Positions 1 through 9,624 of a DNA stretch of 64,000 nucleotides are shown here, one piece after another. Origin of the DNA: Rhizobium chutanense (GTDB taxonomy: Bacteria > Pseudomonadota > Alphaproteobacteria > Rhizobiales > Rhizobiaceae). Numbering within the stretch: the stretch's first letter is position 1; each line of letters begins with the position of its first letter. The stretch spans positions 1-64,000 of the forward strand of contig NZ_NWSV01000024.1 of NCBI RefSeq assembly GCF_002531935.1, written 5' to 3'. The translations under genes were made by a program, and so were the position numbers. The notes under the pieces are model-generated. The model was not told where the DNA came from. It did not search any database and saw only the letters and a program-made list of their open reading frames with translations.

Positions 1-51
1 ATCCTGGCGGAAAGATGCCCGGCCCTTCGGGTTGGCTGAAACGGGCCGGCT

Positions 52-207
52 GATCGACCGGCCGGCTTGGCCGTAGAGCCGGGCTACGACGCGCGCCGGC
101 CGGTCGACCATCCGACTCCGTTTGAGCCAACAGAATGCTGTAATCTAACCCGGAAAGGCTCTAAGGCCTGCAGAGAGCCGATCCGGGCATTCCTTGCCCG
201 GATCGGC
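52..207 (+). promoter_or_regulatory. Structured 5' leader of the metNI operon
   Basis: The bases before metN fold strongly. Positions 52-66 pair with 95-109 (14 of 15 bp) and enclose a GTAG/CTAC hairpin. Positions 157-162 (GGCTCT) pair with 174-179 (AGAGCC). The latter overlaps the left arm of a perfect 13-bp hairpin at 177-207, so the two pairings are partly mutually exclusive, as in attenuators and riboswitches. I do not recognise a SAM-I or SAM-II consensus. That the leader senses methionine or SAM is inference from the downstream genes only. Confidence 0.45.
177..207 (+). terminator. Terminator-like hairpin ahead of metN
   Basis: A perfect 13-bp stem (177-189 with 195-207) closes a TTCCT loop. 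It is followed by a weakly T-rich stretch (TTCGGTATTTGT) and then the AAGGAAAAGCCT ribosome-binding region. Without a true T-run it may be an attenuator or a ribosome-access hairpin rather than a strong terminator. Confidence 0.45.
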
Positions 208-231
208 TTCGGTATTTGTAAGGAAAAGCCT

Positions 232-1314
232 ATGAATTCCTTTGTTTCCGCCACAGCGATCGAGACCCAGCCGCAAGCGGCGGCCGAAGAGGTGGTGAGG
301 CTGACCGACGTGAAGCGGCGGTTCGGAGCCACGCCCGCGCTCGACGGTATTTCGCTGACGGTGAAGAGGGGTGAGATCCTCGGTATCATCGGCCGCAGCG
401 GCGCCGGAAAATCAACGCTGATCCGCTGCCTGAACGGTCTGGAGCGTGCCGACAGCGGCGAGATCCTGATCGAGGGCCGCGATATCACCAGACTTCAGGA
501 ACAGGACTTGCAGCCGTTGCGTCGCCGCATCGGCATGATCTTCCAGCATTTCAACCTGCTGTCCGCCAAGACCGTCGAGGAGAATATCGCGCTGCCGCTG
601 AAGATCGCGGGCGTCGCCAGGAACGAGCGGTTGAAACGAGCGCATGAACTGCTCGATCTCGTCGGCCTTGCCGACAAGGCGAAAGCCTATCCCTCATCGC
701 TATCAGGCGGCCAGAAACAGCGCGTCGGTATCGCCCGTGCGTTGACGGCACGCCCGGCGCTGCTGCTCTCCGACGAGGCGACATCGGCGCTCGATCCGGA
801 AACGACGCGGTCGATCCTGGCGCTGCTTAAGGATATCAATCGCAAGCTCGGCTTGACCATTCTGCTGATCACCCACGAGATGGAAGTGGTGCGCGGCATC
901 GCCGATCGCGTCGCGGTCATCGATGCCGGGCGGATCGTCGAGGAGGGGCAAGTCTGGTCGGTTTTTGTCGATCCGCGAGAAACCATCACCCGGAGCCTGC
1001 TCGGCAGCATCCGCCCGCAGCTGCCCGATCACATCGCCGGACGGCTGTCGGCGACGGGCAGCGAGGCGATCCTCAGTGTCGATCTCGCCGGGCCGCAGGC
1101 GCAGGGCGCGCTGTTTGCCGAACTCTCGGCGGCGCTGCCGCATTCCTTCCGCCTCGTCCATGGCGGCATCGACCACATCCAGAACCAGCCGGTGGCGCGG
1201 TTCTTCATCGCCGTTCCCGCACGCGACCCCGCGCTTGCCGGAAAGGTCGAACAATTTCTGACGGCCCGGTCCGCCCGGGTGGAGGTGCTGGGTTATGACA
1301 CCGATCATGCTTGA
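232..1314 (+). CDS. metN: Methionine-type ABC transporter ATP-binding protein
   Basis: This is the ATPase that powers import of D/L-methionine or related compounds from the cytoplasmic face of the inner membrane. From the chosen ATG the product is 360 residues, close to the usual ~345. Walker A GRSGAGKST lies at residues 54-62, followed by the signature LSGGQKQRV, Walker B LLLSDEAT and the H-loop (LLITHE). The last ~80 residues have the size and position of the MetN-specific NIL regulatory domain. The frame is open back to 67, but the ATG at 232 follows AAGGAAAAGCC and keeps normal length. It overlaps metI by 20 bases. No metQ binding-protein gene lies beside it in the window. Confidence 0.88.
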   Translation: MNSFVSATAIETQPQAAAEEVVRLTDVKRRFGATPALDGISLTVKRGEILGIIGRSGAGKSTLIRCLNGLERADSGEILIEGRDITRLQEQDLQPLRRRIGMIFQHFNLLSAKTVEENIALPLKIAGVARNERLKRAHELLDLVGLADKAKAYPSSLSGGQKQRVGIARALTARPALLLSDEATSALDPETTRSILALLKDINRKLGLTILLITHEMEVVRGIADRVAVIDAGRIVEEGQVWSVFVDPRETITRSLLGSIRPQLPDHIAGRLSATGSEAILSVDLAGPQAQGALFAELSAALPHSFRLVHGGIDHIQNQPVARFFIAVPARDPALAGKVEQFLTARSARVEVLGYDTDHA

Positions 1315-1948
1315 ACTGCTGATCCGCTCGCTGTGGGAGACGATCCTGATGACCGTCGCCTCGGGCGTGATCTCGCTCGTCGCCGGCCTGCCGCTCGGCC
1401 TGGCTCTTGTTGTCACGGCACGCGGCGGCATCGCTGAAAACCTCTGGATCAACCGCGGGCTCGGCGCCGTCATCAACGGCTTCCGCTCGGTGCCCTTCAT
1501 CATCCTGCTGGTGGCGCTGATCCCGCTGACGCGGCTGATCGTCGGCACGGCGCTCGGCACCTGGGCGGCCATCGTGCCGCTCGCCATCGCTGCGACGCCC
1601 TATTACGCCCGGATCGCCGAAGTGTCGCTGCGCGAAGTCGACCGCGGGCTGATCGATGCGGTGCGCGCCATGGGCGGCAACCGCTGGACGATCATCCGCG
1701 AGGTGCTGGTGCCCGAAGCACTGCCCGGCATCGTCGCCGGTTTCACCGTCACGCTGGTGACGTTGATCGGCGCTTCGGCGATGGCCGGCGCAATCGGCGC
1801 CGGCGGCCTCGGCGATCTCGCCATCCGCTATGGCTATCAGCGTTTCGAAACCAGCGTGATGATCGCGGTGGTGGCCGTGCTCATCGTCCTCGTCTGCGGC
1901 ATTCAGTGGTTTGGCGACCGGCTCGTCGCCAAACTGGACCGGAGATAG
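1295..1948 (+). CDS. metI: Methionine-type ABC transporter permease
   Basis: This 217-residue inner-membrane permease has about five hydrophobic segments and the EAA-type coupling loop (EVSLREVDRGLIDAVRAMGG) that docks on the ATPase. It pairs with the preceding metN to form a MetN2I2 importer. The ATG at 1295 follows GGAGG by nine bases; an ATG at 1310 is possible. The gene ends exactly where the convergent monooxygenase ends, leaving no intergenic base. The substrate-binding subunit must be encoded elsewhere or be shared, so the exact substrate (methionine or another sulfur compound) is inferred from family only. Confidence 0.87.
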   Translation: MTPIMLELLIRSLWETILMTVASGVISLVAGLPLGLALVVTARGGIAENLWINRGLGAVINGFRSVPFIILLVALIPLTRLIVGTALGTWAAIVPLAIAATPYYARIAEVSLREVDRGLIDAVRAMGGNRWTIIREVLVPEALPGIVAGFTVTLVTLIGASAMAGAIGAGGLGDLAIRYGYQRFETSVMIAVVAVLIVLVCGIQWFGDRLVAKLDRR

Positions 1949-3307
1949 TCAGCGGCGGAAGCGCGCGGCGGGATGAGCGGCCGGCAATCTGCCGTTGCCG
2001 CCGCCGAAGAGCTTCTGCCGCAACGGCCCTTCCGCATAATCCGTCTTGAAGAGGCCGCGCTCCTGCAGCACCGGCACCACCAAGTCGACGAAATCACGCA
2101 GGCTCTCCGGCGCCACCGTCCGCGCCAGGTTGAAGCCGTCGATATCGCCCTCTTCGATCCATGTCTGAAGATGATCGGCAATCTGCTCCGGCGAACCCAC
2201 CATCGGTTTCATCCGGTTGCCGAGGACCATCTGGTCGATGATCTCTCGCTTCGTCACCGGCTTTGCCGCTTGCTTGGTGATGGCCGCAAGCGCCGACTGA
2301 TTGGCGTTCGTGGAGCTCTGGTCGATGATGTCATCCAAGTCATACTTCGAAAAATCGATCCCGATGGACGCCGAATAATGCGCAAGCGAGGCCTCGACGC
2401 TCGCATGGCGGCGATAATCCTCCAGTTTGTCCTGCGCTTGCCTTTCCGTCCGCCCGACGACGATAGTGATCAGGCTCAGAATCTTCAATGCATCGGCGCC
2501 GCGGCCGAATGCCGCCGCCTTCGCCCGCAACGCATCGACGGTCGGCCTCACTGCCCGAGGGTTCGGGCCGGCGAGGAAGACACATTCGGCGTGGCGGGCG
2601 GCAAAGTCCTGACCACGTGCGGAGGCGCCGGCCTGAAAGAGCAGGGGCGTGCGCTGTGGCGAGGGTTCGGAGAGGTGGATGCCCTCCATCCGGTAATATT
2701 GACCTTTGTGGCTGACGGCGCGCACTTTCGACGGATCGGCGTAAATGCCGCCCGCCTTGTCGCCCAAGACCGCATCGTCATCCCAGCTGCCTTCCCAGAG
2801 CTTATAGACGATCTCCAGATATTCCTCGGCTGCGTCGTAACGCGCATCATGTTCCGGCAGCTTCTCGAAACCCATGCTTCGGGCGGCACTGTCGAGATAA
2901 CCGGTGACGATGTTCCAGCCGATCCGCCCCTTGGTCAGATGATCGAGCGTCGACATGCGCCGCGCCAGAAGGAAGGGCGGCTCGTAGGTGGTGTTGACGG
3001 TCACGCCGAAACCTAAGTGTTTCGTGACATAGGCCATCGCCGAAATCGGGATCAACGGATCATTGACGGGGATCTGCGCCGCCGTCTCGATCACCGGCGC
3101 CGGGCTGCCCTTATAAACGTCATAGACGCCGACGATATCGGCGAGGAAGATACCGTCCAGCTTGCCGCGCTCGGCGGTCTCGGCAAACTCCGTCCAATAG
3201 TCGAGATCGGTATAATGCACCGACCGGTCGCGCGGATGCGTCCACAGGCCGTGATTGATATGCCCGACGCAATTCATGTCGAAGGCATAGATCTGCATTG
3301 TCTTCAT
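1949..3307 (-). CDS. FMN-dependent monooxygenase, NtaA/SnaA/DszA family (LLM class)
   Basis: This 452-residue flavoprotein belongs to the bacterial luciferase-like superfamily. The group uses FMNH2 supplied by a separate reductase to oxidise substrates such as nitrilotriacetate, sulfones or other organosulfur compounds. The N-terminus (FDMNCVGHINHGLW, ~residues 9-22), the segment HLTKGRIGWNIVTGYLDSAA and the QAGASARGQDFAARHAE region are typical. It resembles the monooxygenase at 45652-47049. The ATG at 3307 has a poor ribosome-binding site; an ATG three codons later is an alternative. Convergence with metNI fits a sulfur-nutrition role, but the substrate is unknown and no flavin reductase is nearby. 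Confidence 0.85.
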   Translation of the reverse strand: MKTMQIYAFDMNCVGHINHGLWTHPRDRSVHYTDLDYWTEFAETAERGKLDGIFLADIVGVYDVYKGSPAPVIETAAQIPVNDPLIPISAMAYVTKHLGFGVTVNTTYEPPFLLARRMSTLDHLTKGRIGWNIVTGYLDSAARSMGFEKLPEHDARYDAAEEYLEIVYKLWEGSWDDDAVLGDKAGGIYADPSKVRAVSHKGQYYRMEGIHLSEPSPQRTPLLFQAGASARGQDFAARHAECVFLAGPNPRAVRPTVDALRAKAAAFGRGADALKILSLITIVVGRTERQAQDKLEDYRRHASVEASLAHYSASIGIDFSKYDLDDIIDQSSTNANQSALAAITKQAAKPVTKREIIDQMVLGNRMKPMVGSPEQIADHLQTWIEEGDIDGFNLARTVAPESLRDFVDLVVPVLQERGLFKTDYAEGPLRQKLFGGGNGRLPAAHPAARFRR

Positions 3308-3405
3308 CGGACGGATCCAGAGCTCGGAATAAAAATCAAGGATTTGTATCGCACGGCGATCCTGTGAAATGGTAGGGTGCGGGTGAAATAAGCCGGAGGA
3401 AAGGC

Positions 3406-5544
3406 ATGACGAAAAAGACGCTGTCGGATTGGGCAGAACTGGCGCAAAAGGAGTTGCGCGCCGCGCCGGAAACGCTGACCTGGCAAACCCCGGAAGGCAT
3501 TGCCGTCAAGCCGCTCTATACGGCCGAGGATATCGAAGGCGCCGAGCACCTCGGCTCACTTCCCGGTTTTTCCCCCTTCACCCGCGGCCCGCGCGCCACG
3601 ATGTATGCCGGCCGGCCCTGGACGATCCGCCAATATGCCGGCTTCTCGACGGCGGAAGCGTCGAACGCTTTTTATCGCCGCAACCTCGCCGCCGGCCAGA
3701 AGGGCCTGTCGGTCGCCTTCGATCTTGCCACCCATCGCGGTTATGATAGCGACCATCCCCGCGTCGAAGGCGATGTCGGCAAGGCCGGTGTGGCAATCGA
3801 CAGTGTCGAAGACATGAAAATCCTGTTCGACGGTATTCCGCTCGGCGACATGTCGGTATCGATGACCATGAACGGCGCCGTCATCCCGATCCTCGCTTCC
3901 TTCATCGTCGCCGGCGAGGAGCAGGGCGTCCCGCGGGCCGAGCTCTCCGGCACAATTCAGAACGACATACTCAAGGAGTTCATGGTCCGCAACACCTATA
4001 TCTATCCGCCGGAACCCTCGATGCGGATCGTTGCCGACATCATCGAATATACCGCAAGGGAGATGCCGAAATTCAACTCGATTTCGATCTCCGGCTATCA
4101 CATGCAGGAGGCCGGTGCGACGCTCGTGCAGGAACTCGCCTTCACACTGGCCGACGGCCGCGAATATGTCAGGGCGGCGATCGCCAAAGGGCTCAATGTC
4201 GACGATTTCGCCGGACGGCTTTCGTTCTTCTTCGCGATCGGCATGAACTTCTTCATGGAGGCGGCGAAGCTGCGTGCCGCCCGGCTGCTGTGGAGCCGGA
4301 TTATGGAGGAGTTCCAGCCGAAAAAGGCAGCCTCGCTGATGCTGCGCACCCATTGCCAGACGTCGGGCGTCTCGTTGCAGGAGCAGGACCCCTATAGCAA
4401 CATCATCCGCACCGCCTTCGAGGCCATGTCGGCCGTGCTCGGCGGCACGCAATCGCTGCACACCAATTCCTTCGACGAGGCGATCGCGCTGCCGACGGAA
4501 TTTTCCGCCCGCATCGCCCGCAACACCCAGCTCATCCTCCAGCACGAAACCGGCGTCACCAAGGTGGTCGATCCGCTCGCCGGCTCCTATTACGTCGAAA
4601 GCCTGACGAAGGAGCTTGCCGACAAGGCCTGGGCGCTGATCGAGGAGGTGGAAGCCCTTGGCGGCATGACAAAGGCCGTCAATGACGGCCTGCCGAAACG
4701 GCTGATCGAGGAAGCAGCGGCGCGTCGCCAGGCAGCCGTCGACAAGGGCGAGGAGGTCATCGTCGGCGTCAACCGCTACAGGCTCGACAACGAACAGCCG
4801 ATCGACATTCTGGAAATCGACAACAGCGCGGTGCGCACCGCACAGATCAAACGGATCGAGGAAACCAGGCGCCGCCGCGATGGCAACGCCGTGCGCGAGA
4901 CCTTGGCCGCCCTGGCGGAGATCGCCCGCAGCGGGCGCGGCAACCTGCTGGAAGCCGCCATCGAAGCGGCGCGGGCCCGCGCCACCGTCGGTGAAATATC
5001 GGATGCCATGCGCGAAGCCTTCGGCGACCATGCCGCGACACCTGAGGTCATCACCGGCGTTTATGGCGAGGCCTATGACAACGAGCCGGAACTCGCCGTC
5101 CTCAAGGGACGCATGACGGAGGTGACGGAAGCGATGGGGCACCGGCCGAAAATCATGGTCGCCAAGCTCGGCCAGGATGGGCACGACCGGGGCGCCAAAG
5201 TGATCGCTTCCGCCTTCGGCGATATCGGCTTCGATGTGCTCGCCGGTCCGCTGTTCCAGACGCCGGATGAGGCTGTTGAGATGGCGCTTGGCGAAAAGGT
5301 CAATGTCGTTGGCGTCTCGTCACTCGCGGCAGGTCACAGGACGCTGCTGCCGCAGCTGATCGACAGGCTGAGGGAAAAGGGCGGTGACGATATCATCGTC
5401 GTCTGCGGCGGCGTTATTCCCCGGCAGGACTATGACTTCTTGCACGAACACGGCGTTGCCGCCGTGTTCGGCCCCGGTACGAATGTCCTCGAAGCGGCAA
5501 ACTCCGTCTTGGATCTCTTACAGGGCAGGCGACGAAACCAGTAG
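3406..5544 (+). CDS. scpA: Methylmalonyl-CoA mutase
   Basis: This adenosylcobalamin enzyme interconverts (R)-methylmalonyl-CoA and succinyl-CoA in propionyl-CoA and ethylmalonyl-CoA metabolism; in rhizobia it is also called bhbA. The 712-residue length matches the single-chain catalytic type. The N-terminal TIM-barrel shows YAGRPWTIRQYAGFSTA near residue 65-81 and the RTHCQTSGVSL substrate region. The C-terminal B12 domain carries the cobalt-ligand motif D591-x-H593-x-x-G596 in GQDGHDRGAKV. The start follows GGAGGAAAGGC. It appears monocistronic: the neighbours on both sides are on the other strand, and the FAH-family gene ends one base beyond its stop. Confidence 0.96.
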   Translation: MTKKTLSDWAELAQKELRAAPETLTWQTPEGIAVKPLYTAEDIEGAEHLGSLPGFSPFTRGPRATMYAGRPWTIRQYAGFSTAEASNAFYRRNLAAGQKGLSVAFDLATHRGYDSDHPRVEGDVGKAGVAIDSVEDMKILFDGIPLGDMSVSMTMNGAVIPILASFIVAGEEQGVPRAELSGTIQNDILKEFMVRNTYIYPPEPSMRIVADIIEYTAREMPKFNSISISGYHMQEAGATLVQELAFTLADGREYVRAAIAKGLNVDDFAGRLSFFFAIGMNFFMEAAKLRAARLLWSRIMEEFQPKKAASLMLRTHCQTSGVSLQEQDPYSNIIRTAFEAMSAVLGGTQSLHTNSFDEAIALPTEFSARIARNTQLILQHETGVTKVVDPLAGSYYVESLTKELADKAWALIEEVEALGGMTKAVNDGLPKRLIEEAAARRQAAVDKGEEVIVGVNRYRLDNEQPIDILEIDNSAVRTAQIKRIEETRRRRDGNAVRETLAALAEIARSGRGNLLEAAIEAARARATVGEISDAMREAFGDHAATPEVITGVYGEAYDNEPELAVLKGRMTEVTEAMGHRPKIMVAKLGQDGHDRGAKVIASAFGDIGFDVLAGPLFQTPDEAVEMALGEKVNVVGVSSLAAGHRTLLPQLIDRLREKGGDDIIVVCGGVIPRQDYDFLHEHGVAAVFGPGTNVLEAANSVLDLLQGRRRNQ

Positions 5545-5545
5545 C

Positions 5546-6706
5546 TTACAGCAATCCACGCTTTGCGAGGTTGCGCATCAGCGCCGAAATGCCGAAGGTC
5601 CAGGGCGGGCATTCGGTGGAGAGCCGCACGGTGTTGACGAGCTTGCCGAGCCCTGCCGAGGAGATCTCGACGACATCGCCGATCTTGTGGGTGAAACCCT
5701 GCTTTGGGGCGTCGCGATCCTGCGTTGGCGCAAACAGCGTGCCGAGAAAGAGCATGAAACCATCGGGATACTGATGATGGGCGCCGACCGTCTGCTTGAC
5801 GAGATCGGTCGGGTCGCGGCTGATCTGTGCCATCGAACTCTTGCCGTGCAGCACGAATCCGTCCTGCCCGGTGACTTTCAGGTCGAGTTCGGCCTTGCGC
5901 ACATCATCCAGGCCGTAACCGGCATCGAACAGGCGGATGAAGGGGCCGATCGAGCAGGAGGCGTTGTTGTCCTTGGCCTTGCCGAGCAGCAGCGCCGAGC
6001 GGCCCTCGACGTCGCGCAGATTGACGTCGTTGCCGAGCGTCGCCCCCTTGATCTCACCGCGGCTGTTGACCGCAAGCACGATTTCCGGCTCGGGATTGTT
6101 CCAGGTCGAGATCGGATGCAGGCCGACATCGGCACCCCAGCCGACCGAGGAGAGCACCGGCGCTTTGGTGAAGACTTCGGCATCGGGGCCGATGCCAACC
6201 TCGAGATATTGCGACCACATGCCCTCGTCGATCAGCGCCTGCTTGACCTTGGCGGCTTCCGGCGAACCGGCCTTGAGATTGGTGAGACTGCCGCCGATCA
6301 GCGTGCTGACGCGCTCGCGGATGGAGGCGGCACGCTCCGGATTGCCGGCTGCCTTCTCCTCGATGACGCGCTCGATCATCGACTGGGCGAAGGTGACGCC
6401 GCAGGCCTTGACCGCCTGCAGATCGGCGGGCGCAAGCAGAAAAGGACGGGCCTCGTCCGGCGCTCCGGTGCTGTTGGCGGCGATCTCTTCGAGCGAGCCG
6501 ACCGCCTTGCCGCCTGCCGCGCGAACGAAGCCCGCGGCATCCTCTCTCTCAAGTAGGGCGCTCAGCGTCGGCGCCTCGCACGAGGTAATATCGACCAGCA
6601 GGCCCTCCCGAAGCGTTACGACACTCGGGCCGGCAACCTCGGGATTCCAAACGCGGCCGACAAAAAGGCCACCCGAAGCGGCAGCATCGAGAAGGGGATG
6701 AGACAT
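5546..6706 (-). CDS. Fumarylacetoacetate hydrolase family protein
   Basis: This 386-residue protein has the FAH fold in its C-terminal half. Members hydrolyse or decarboxylate 2-oxo acids such as fumarylacetoacetate or 2,4-diketo-3-deoxy sugar acids using a bound divalent metal. Recognisable parts are WNNPEPEIVLAVNSRGEIKGATLGNDVNLRD in the metal and active-site region and the SCSIGPFIR segment. The length and N-terminal extension fit the subgroup found in sugar-acid catabolism rather than tyrosine degradation. The start follows GGAGGATCACT. Its divergent neighbour is a sugar dehydrogenase-type gene, which supports a sugar-acid substrate, though that is inference. Confidence 0.8.
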   Translation of the reverse strand: MSHPLLDAAASGGLFVGRVWNPEVAGPSVVTLREGLLVDITSCEAPTLSALLEREDAAGFVRAAGGKAVGSLEEIAANSTGAPDEARPFLLAPADLQAVKACGVTFAQSMIERVIEEKAAGNPERAASIRERVSTLIGGSLTNLKAGSPEAAKVKQALIDEGMWSQYLEVGIGPDAEVFTKAPVLSSVGWGADVGLHPISTWNNPEPEIVLAVNSRGEIKGATLGNDVNLRDVEGRSALLLGKAKDNNASCSIGPFIRLFDAGYGLDDVRKAELDLKVTGQDGFVLHGKSSMAQISRDPTDLVKQTVGAHHQYPDGFMLFLGTLFAPTQDRDAPKQGFTHKIGDVVEISSAGLGKLVNTVRLSTECPPWTFGISALMRNLAKRGLL

Positions 6707-7076
6707 AGTGATCCTCCGGTACAGGCAAGCGGGGAGCGCTCTTGAAAGAATTTAGAGATTGTTGCCACCCTCCAGCCCGGCGGCGGCTGAAATCGATCAC
6801 ATTCATTGGGATCGGACAAGCTACATCGGGGAAAAAGACTTTCGCCGGATCGGATCGAACGGCGCCTTTCGGCGGAATTCCAAATCATGGAAAGGCCACA
6901 AAATAACTATTTAGATACAAAATAATCGTTATATTTCATATATTTAATTTGCGTCATGGATGATTTCATCCTCAACCTTGCCTTGACAGGCGCGAGCTTT
7001 CGTTATCTGTTTTGCCCGATATGGAGGATGCCGGCCGCAGCCGGGCTTACGAAAATCCCAGGAGGATATTGCAGCG
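6707..7076. promoter_or_regulatory. Divergent promoter region, AT-rich
   Basis: No gene is seen in these 370 bases between the FAH-family gene (minus) and the first dehydrogenase (plus). Positions ~6896-6955 are strikingly AT-rich for this genome. A TTGACA at 6983-6988 is a good -35 candidate for the plus-strand operon. A -10 can only be placed loosely (TCTGTT at 7006-7011 gives 17-bp spacing). No clear operator dyad was found. A strong AGGAGG lies near 7060, just ahead of the 7077 start. Confidence 0.5.
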
Positions 7077-8087
7077 ATGTTGAGATTTGCCGTCGTCGGA
7101 ATCGACCATGGGCATACGTTCGATCACGTGAAGGGCTTGCTTGCCTCGGGCGGCGAATTTGTCGGCTATTGCCCGCAGACCTCCGTGCCGGCATTACGGG
7201 AAGCCTTCGAGAAGACCTATCCCGATGCCCCGCAGATCGACCGGGAAAAACTATTTGCCGATCCGTCGATTGACGTCATCTGCATTGCCGCGATCCCGCG
7301 TGACCGCGCCGGGCTTGCCATCCGCGCGATGAAAGCGGGCAAGGACGTGATGACCGACAAGCCCGGTGTGACGACCTTTGCCCAACTCGAAGAGGTCAAG
7401 CGCACCGTTGCCGAAACCGGCAAGATCTTCTCGATCTGCTTTTCCGAGCGTCACTGCGTGCGCTCCGCCGTCAAAGCCGGCAAGCTGGTCAAGGAAGGCG
7501 CAATCGGCAAGGTGATCCAGACGCTCGGCGTCGGTCCGCACCGGCTGCAGCTGCCGACCCGGCCGGACTGGTTCTTCGACCCGGAAGCCTTCGGTGGCAT
7601 CATCGTCGACATCGCCTCGCATCAGGTCGACCAGTTCCTGTTCTATACCGGCTCGACCGCAGGCGAGGTCATCGCCAGCTCGATCGGCAATTTCGGCATG
7701 CCCGACAAACCCGCCTTCCAGGATTTCGGCGAGGTGCTGCTGCGTTCCGACAAGGCTGCGGGCTATGTCCGCGTTGACTGGTTCACCCCGGAGGCGCTGC
7801 CGACCTGGGGTGACGGGCGCCTGACCATCCTCGGCACTGAAGGCTATATCGAGCTGCGCAAATATATCGATATCGCCGGCCGGCCGGGCAAGGATCACCT
7901 CTTCCTCGTCAACGGCAAGGAAATGACCCACATCGATTGCAGCGATGAAAAGCTCGACTATTTCGATGCTTTCACCGCCGACGTCGCAAACCGCACAGAG
8001 ACTGCGATGACGCAGGATCACGTTTTCGAAGTCTGCCGCCTTTCGCTCGAAGCCCAGACGAAAGCCGCGCGCATCGGCGCTCGCTGA
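7077..8087 (+). CDS. Gfo/Idh/MocA family oxidoreductase
   Basis: This 336-residue NAD(P)-dependent dehydrogenase belongs to the glucose-fructose oxidoreductase/inositol dehydrogenase family. The N-terminal Rossmann segment is VVGIDHGH (~residues 5-12), an unusual form of the nucleotide-binding loop with two His residues in place of the common GxGxxG. The catalytic lysine motif is DKPGVTT near residue 98. The C-terminal half is the alpha/beta substrate domain with IASHQVDQFLF, whose His is the usual active-site His. It starts an operon with the next two genes (gaps of 10 and 17 bases). The substrate, probably a sugar, polyol or derivative, cannot be named. Confidence 0.85.
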   Translation: MLRFAVVGIDHGHTFDHVKGLLASGGEFVGYCPQTSVPALREAFEKTYPDAPQIDREKLFADPSIDVICIAAIPRDRAGLAIRAMKAGKDVMTDKPGVTTFAQLEEVKRTVAETGKIFSICFSERHCVRSAVKAGKLVKEGAIGKVIQTLGVGPHRLQLPTRPDWFFDPEAFGGIIVDIASHQVDQFLFYTGSTAGEVIASSIGNFGMPDKPAFQDFGEVLLRSDKAAGYVRVDWFTPEALPTWGDGRLTILGTEGYIELRKYIDIAGRPGKDHLFLVNGKEMTHIDCSDEKLDYFDAFTADVANRTETAMTQDHVFEVCRLSLEAQTKAARIGAR

Positions 8088-8097
8088 GGAGGATATC

Positions 8098-9192
<1,095 letters not shown>

Positions 9193-9209
9193 ACAGGGGA
9201 GGGCGCTCC

Positions 9210-9605
9210 ATGCTGAAATCCTTCGAGCATGTCGGCATGACGGTGAGCGACATGGACCGCACGGTCGATTTCTACTGCGGCCTACTCGGCCTCAGCCTGC
9301 ATCTGCGCAAGGTCATGGCCGACGGCGGAGAGATCGCCTTTCTCGATGCCGGCGGCGGCATGCTGGAAATCGTCGCGCCGGCGAGCGGTGCGGCAAGGGC
9401 GGTGGATGTGCCGGAGGGAACAGCCGGCCTGCGGCATCTGACCTTCCTGTTCGACAGTGTCGATGAGACCTTCGCCCGGCTGGAAAAGGCCGGCGTCGAG
9501 ATTAAGGAGCGGCCGCGCCTGGCGATCAATGCCGAGGTACTGCACAAGGTCGCCTTCCTCCGCGACCCCGACGGCATCCAGATCGAACTCGCCGAAAAAC
9601 GATAA
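9210..9605 (+). CDS. VOC (glyoxalase/dioxygenase) superfamily protein
   Basis: A 131-residue single-domain protein built from two beta-alpha-beta-beta-beta modules, with the start FEHVGMTVSDMDRTVDFYCGLLG and the end FLRDPDGIQIELAE typical of glyoxalase-I-like metal enzymes. Metal-ligand candidates are His7 in FEHVG, Glu46 in GGGMLEIVA, a His in LRHLTF and the Glu in IQIELAE. The frame is open far upstream, but the ATG at 9210 follows AGGGGAGGG. As the third gene of the dehydrogenase operon it may act as an epimerase, lyase or isomerase on the same metabolite. The exact activity cannot be read. Confidence 0.78.
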   Translation: MLKSFEHVGMTVSDMDRTVDFYCGLLGLSLHLRKVMADGGEIAFLDAGGGMLEIVAPASGAARAVDVPEGTAGLRHLTFLFDSVDETFARLEKAGVEIKERPRLAINAEVLHKVAFLRDPDGIQIELAEKR

Positions 9606-9624
9606 ATCGTCGCAGAGCTGGATG

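Noticed and set aside
3556..5184. 542-codon minus-strand frame opposite the mutase
   Set aside because: Antisense shadow of scpA, with shadow composition and no recognisable motif.
7003..7273. Short frames in the 6707-7076 divergent promoter region
   Set aside because: No ribosome-binding site or conserved motif, and they overlap the start of the 7077 gene.
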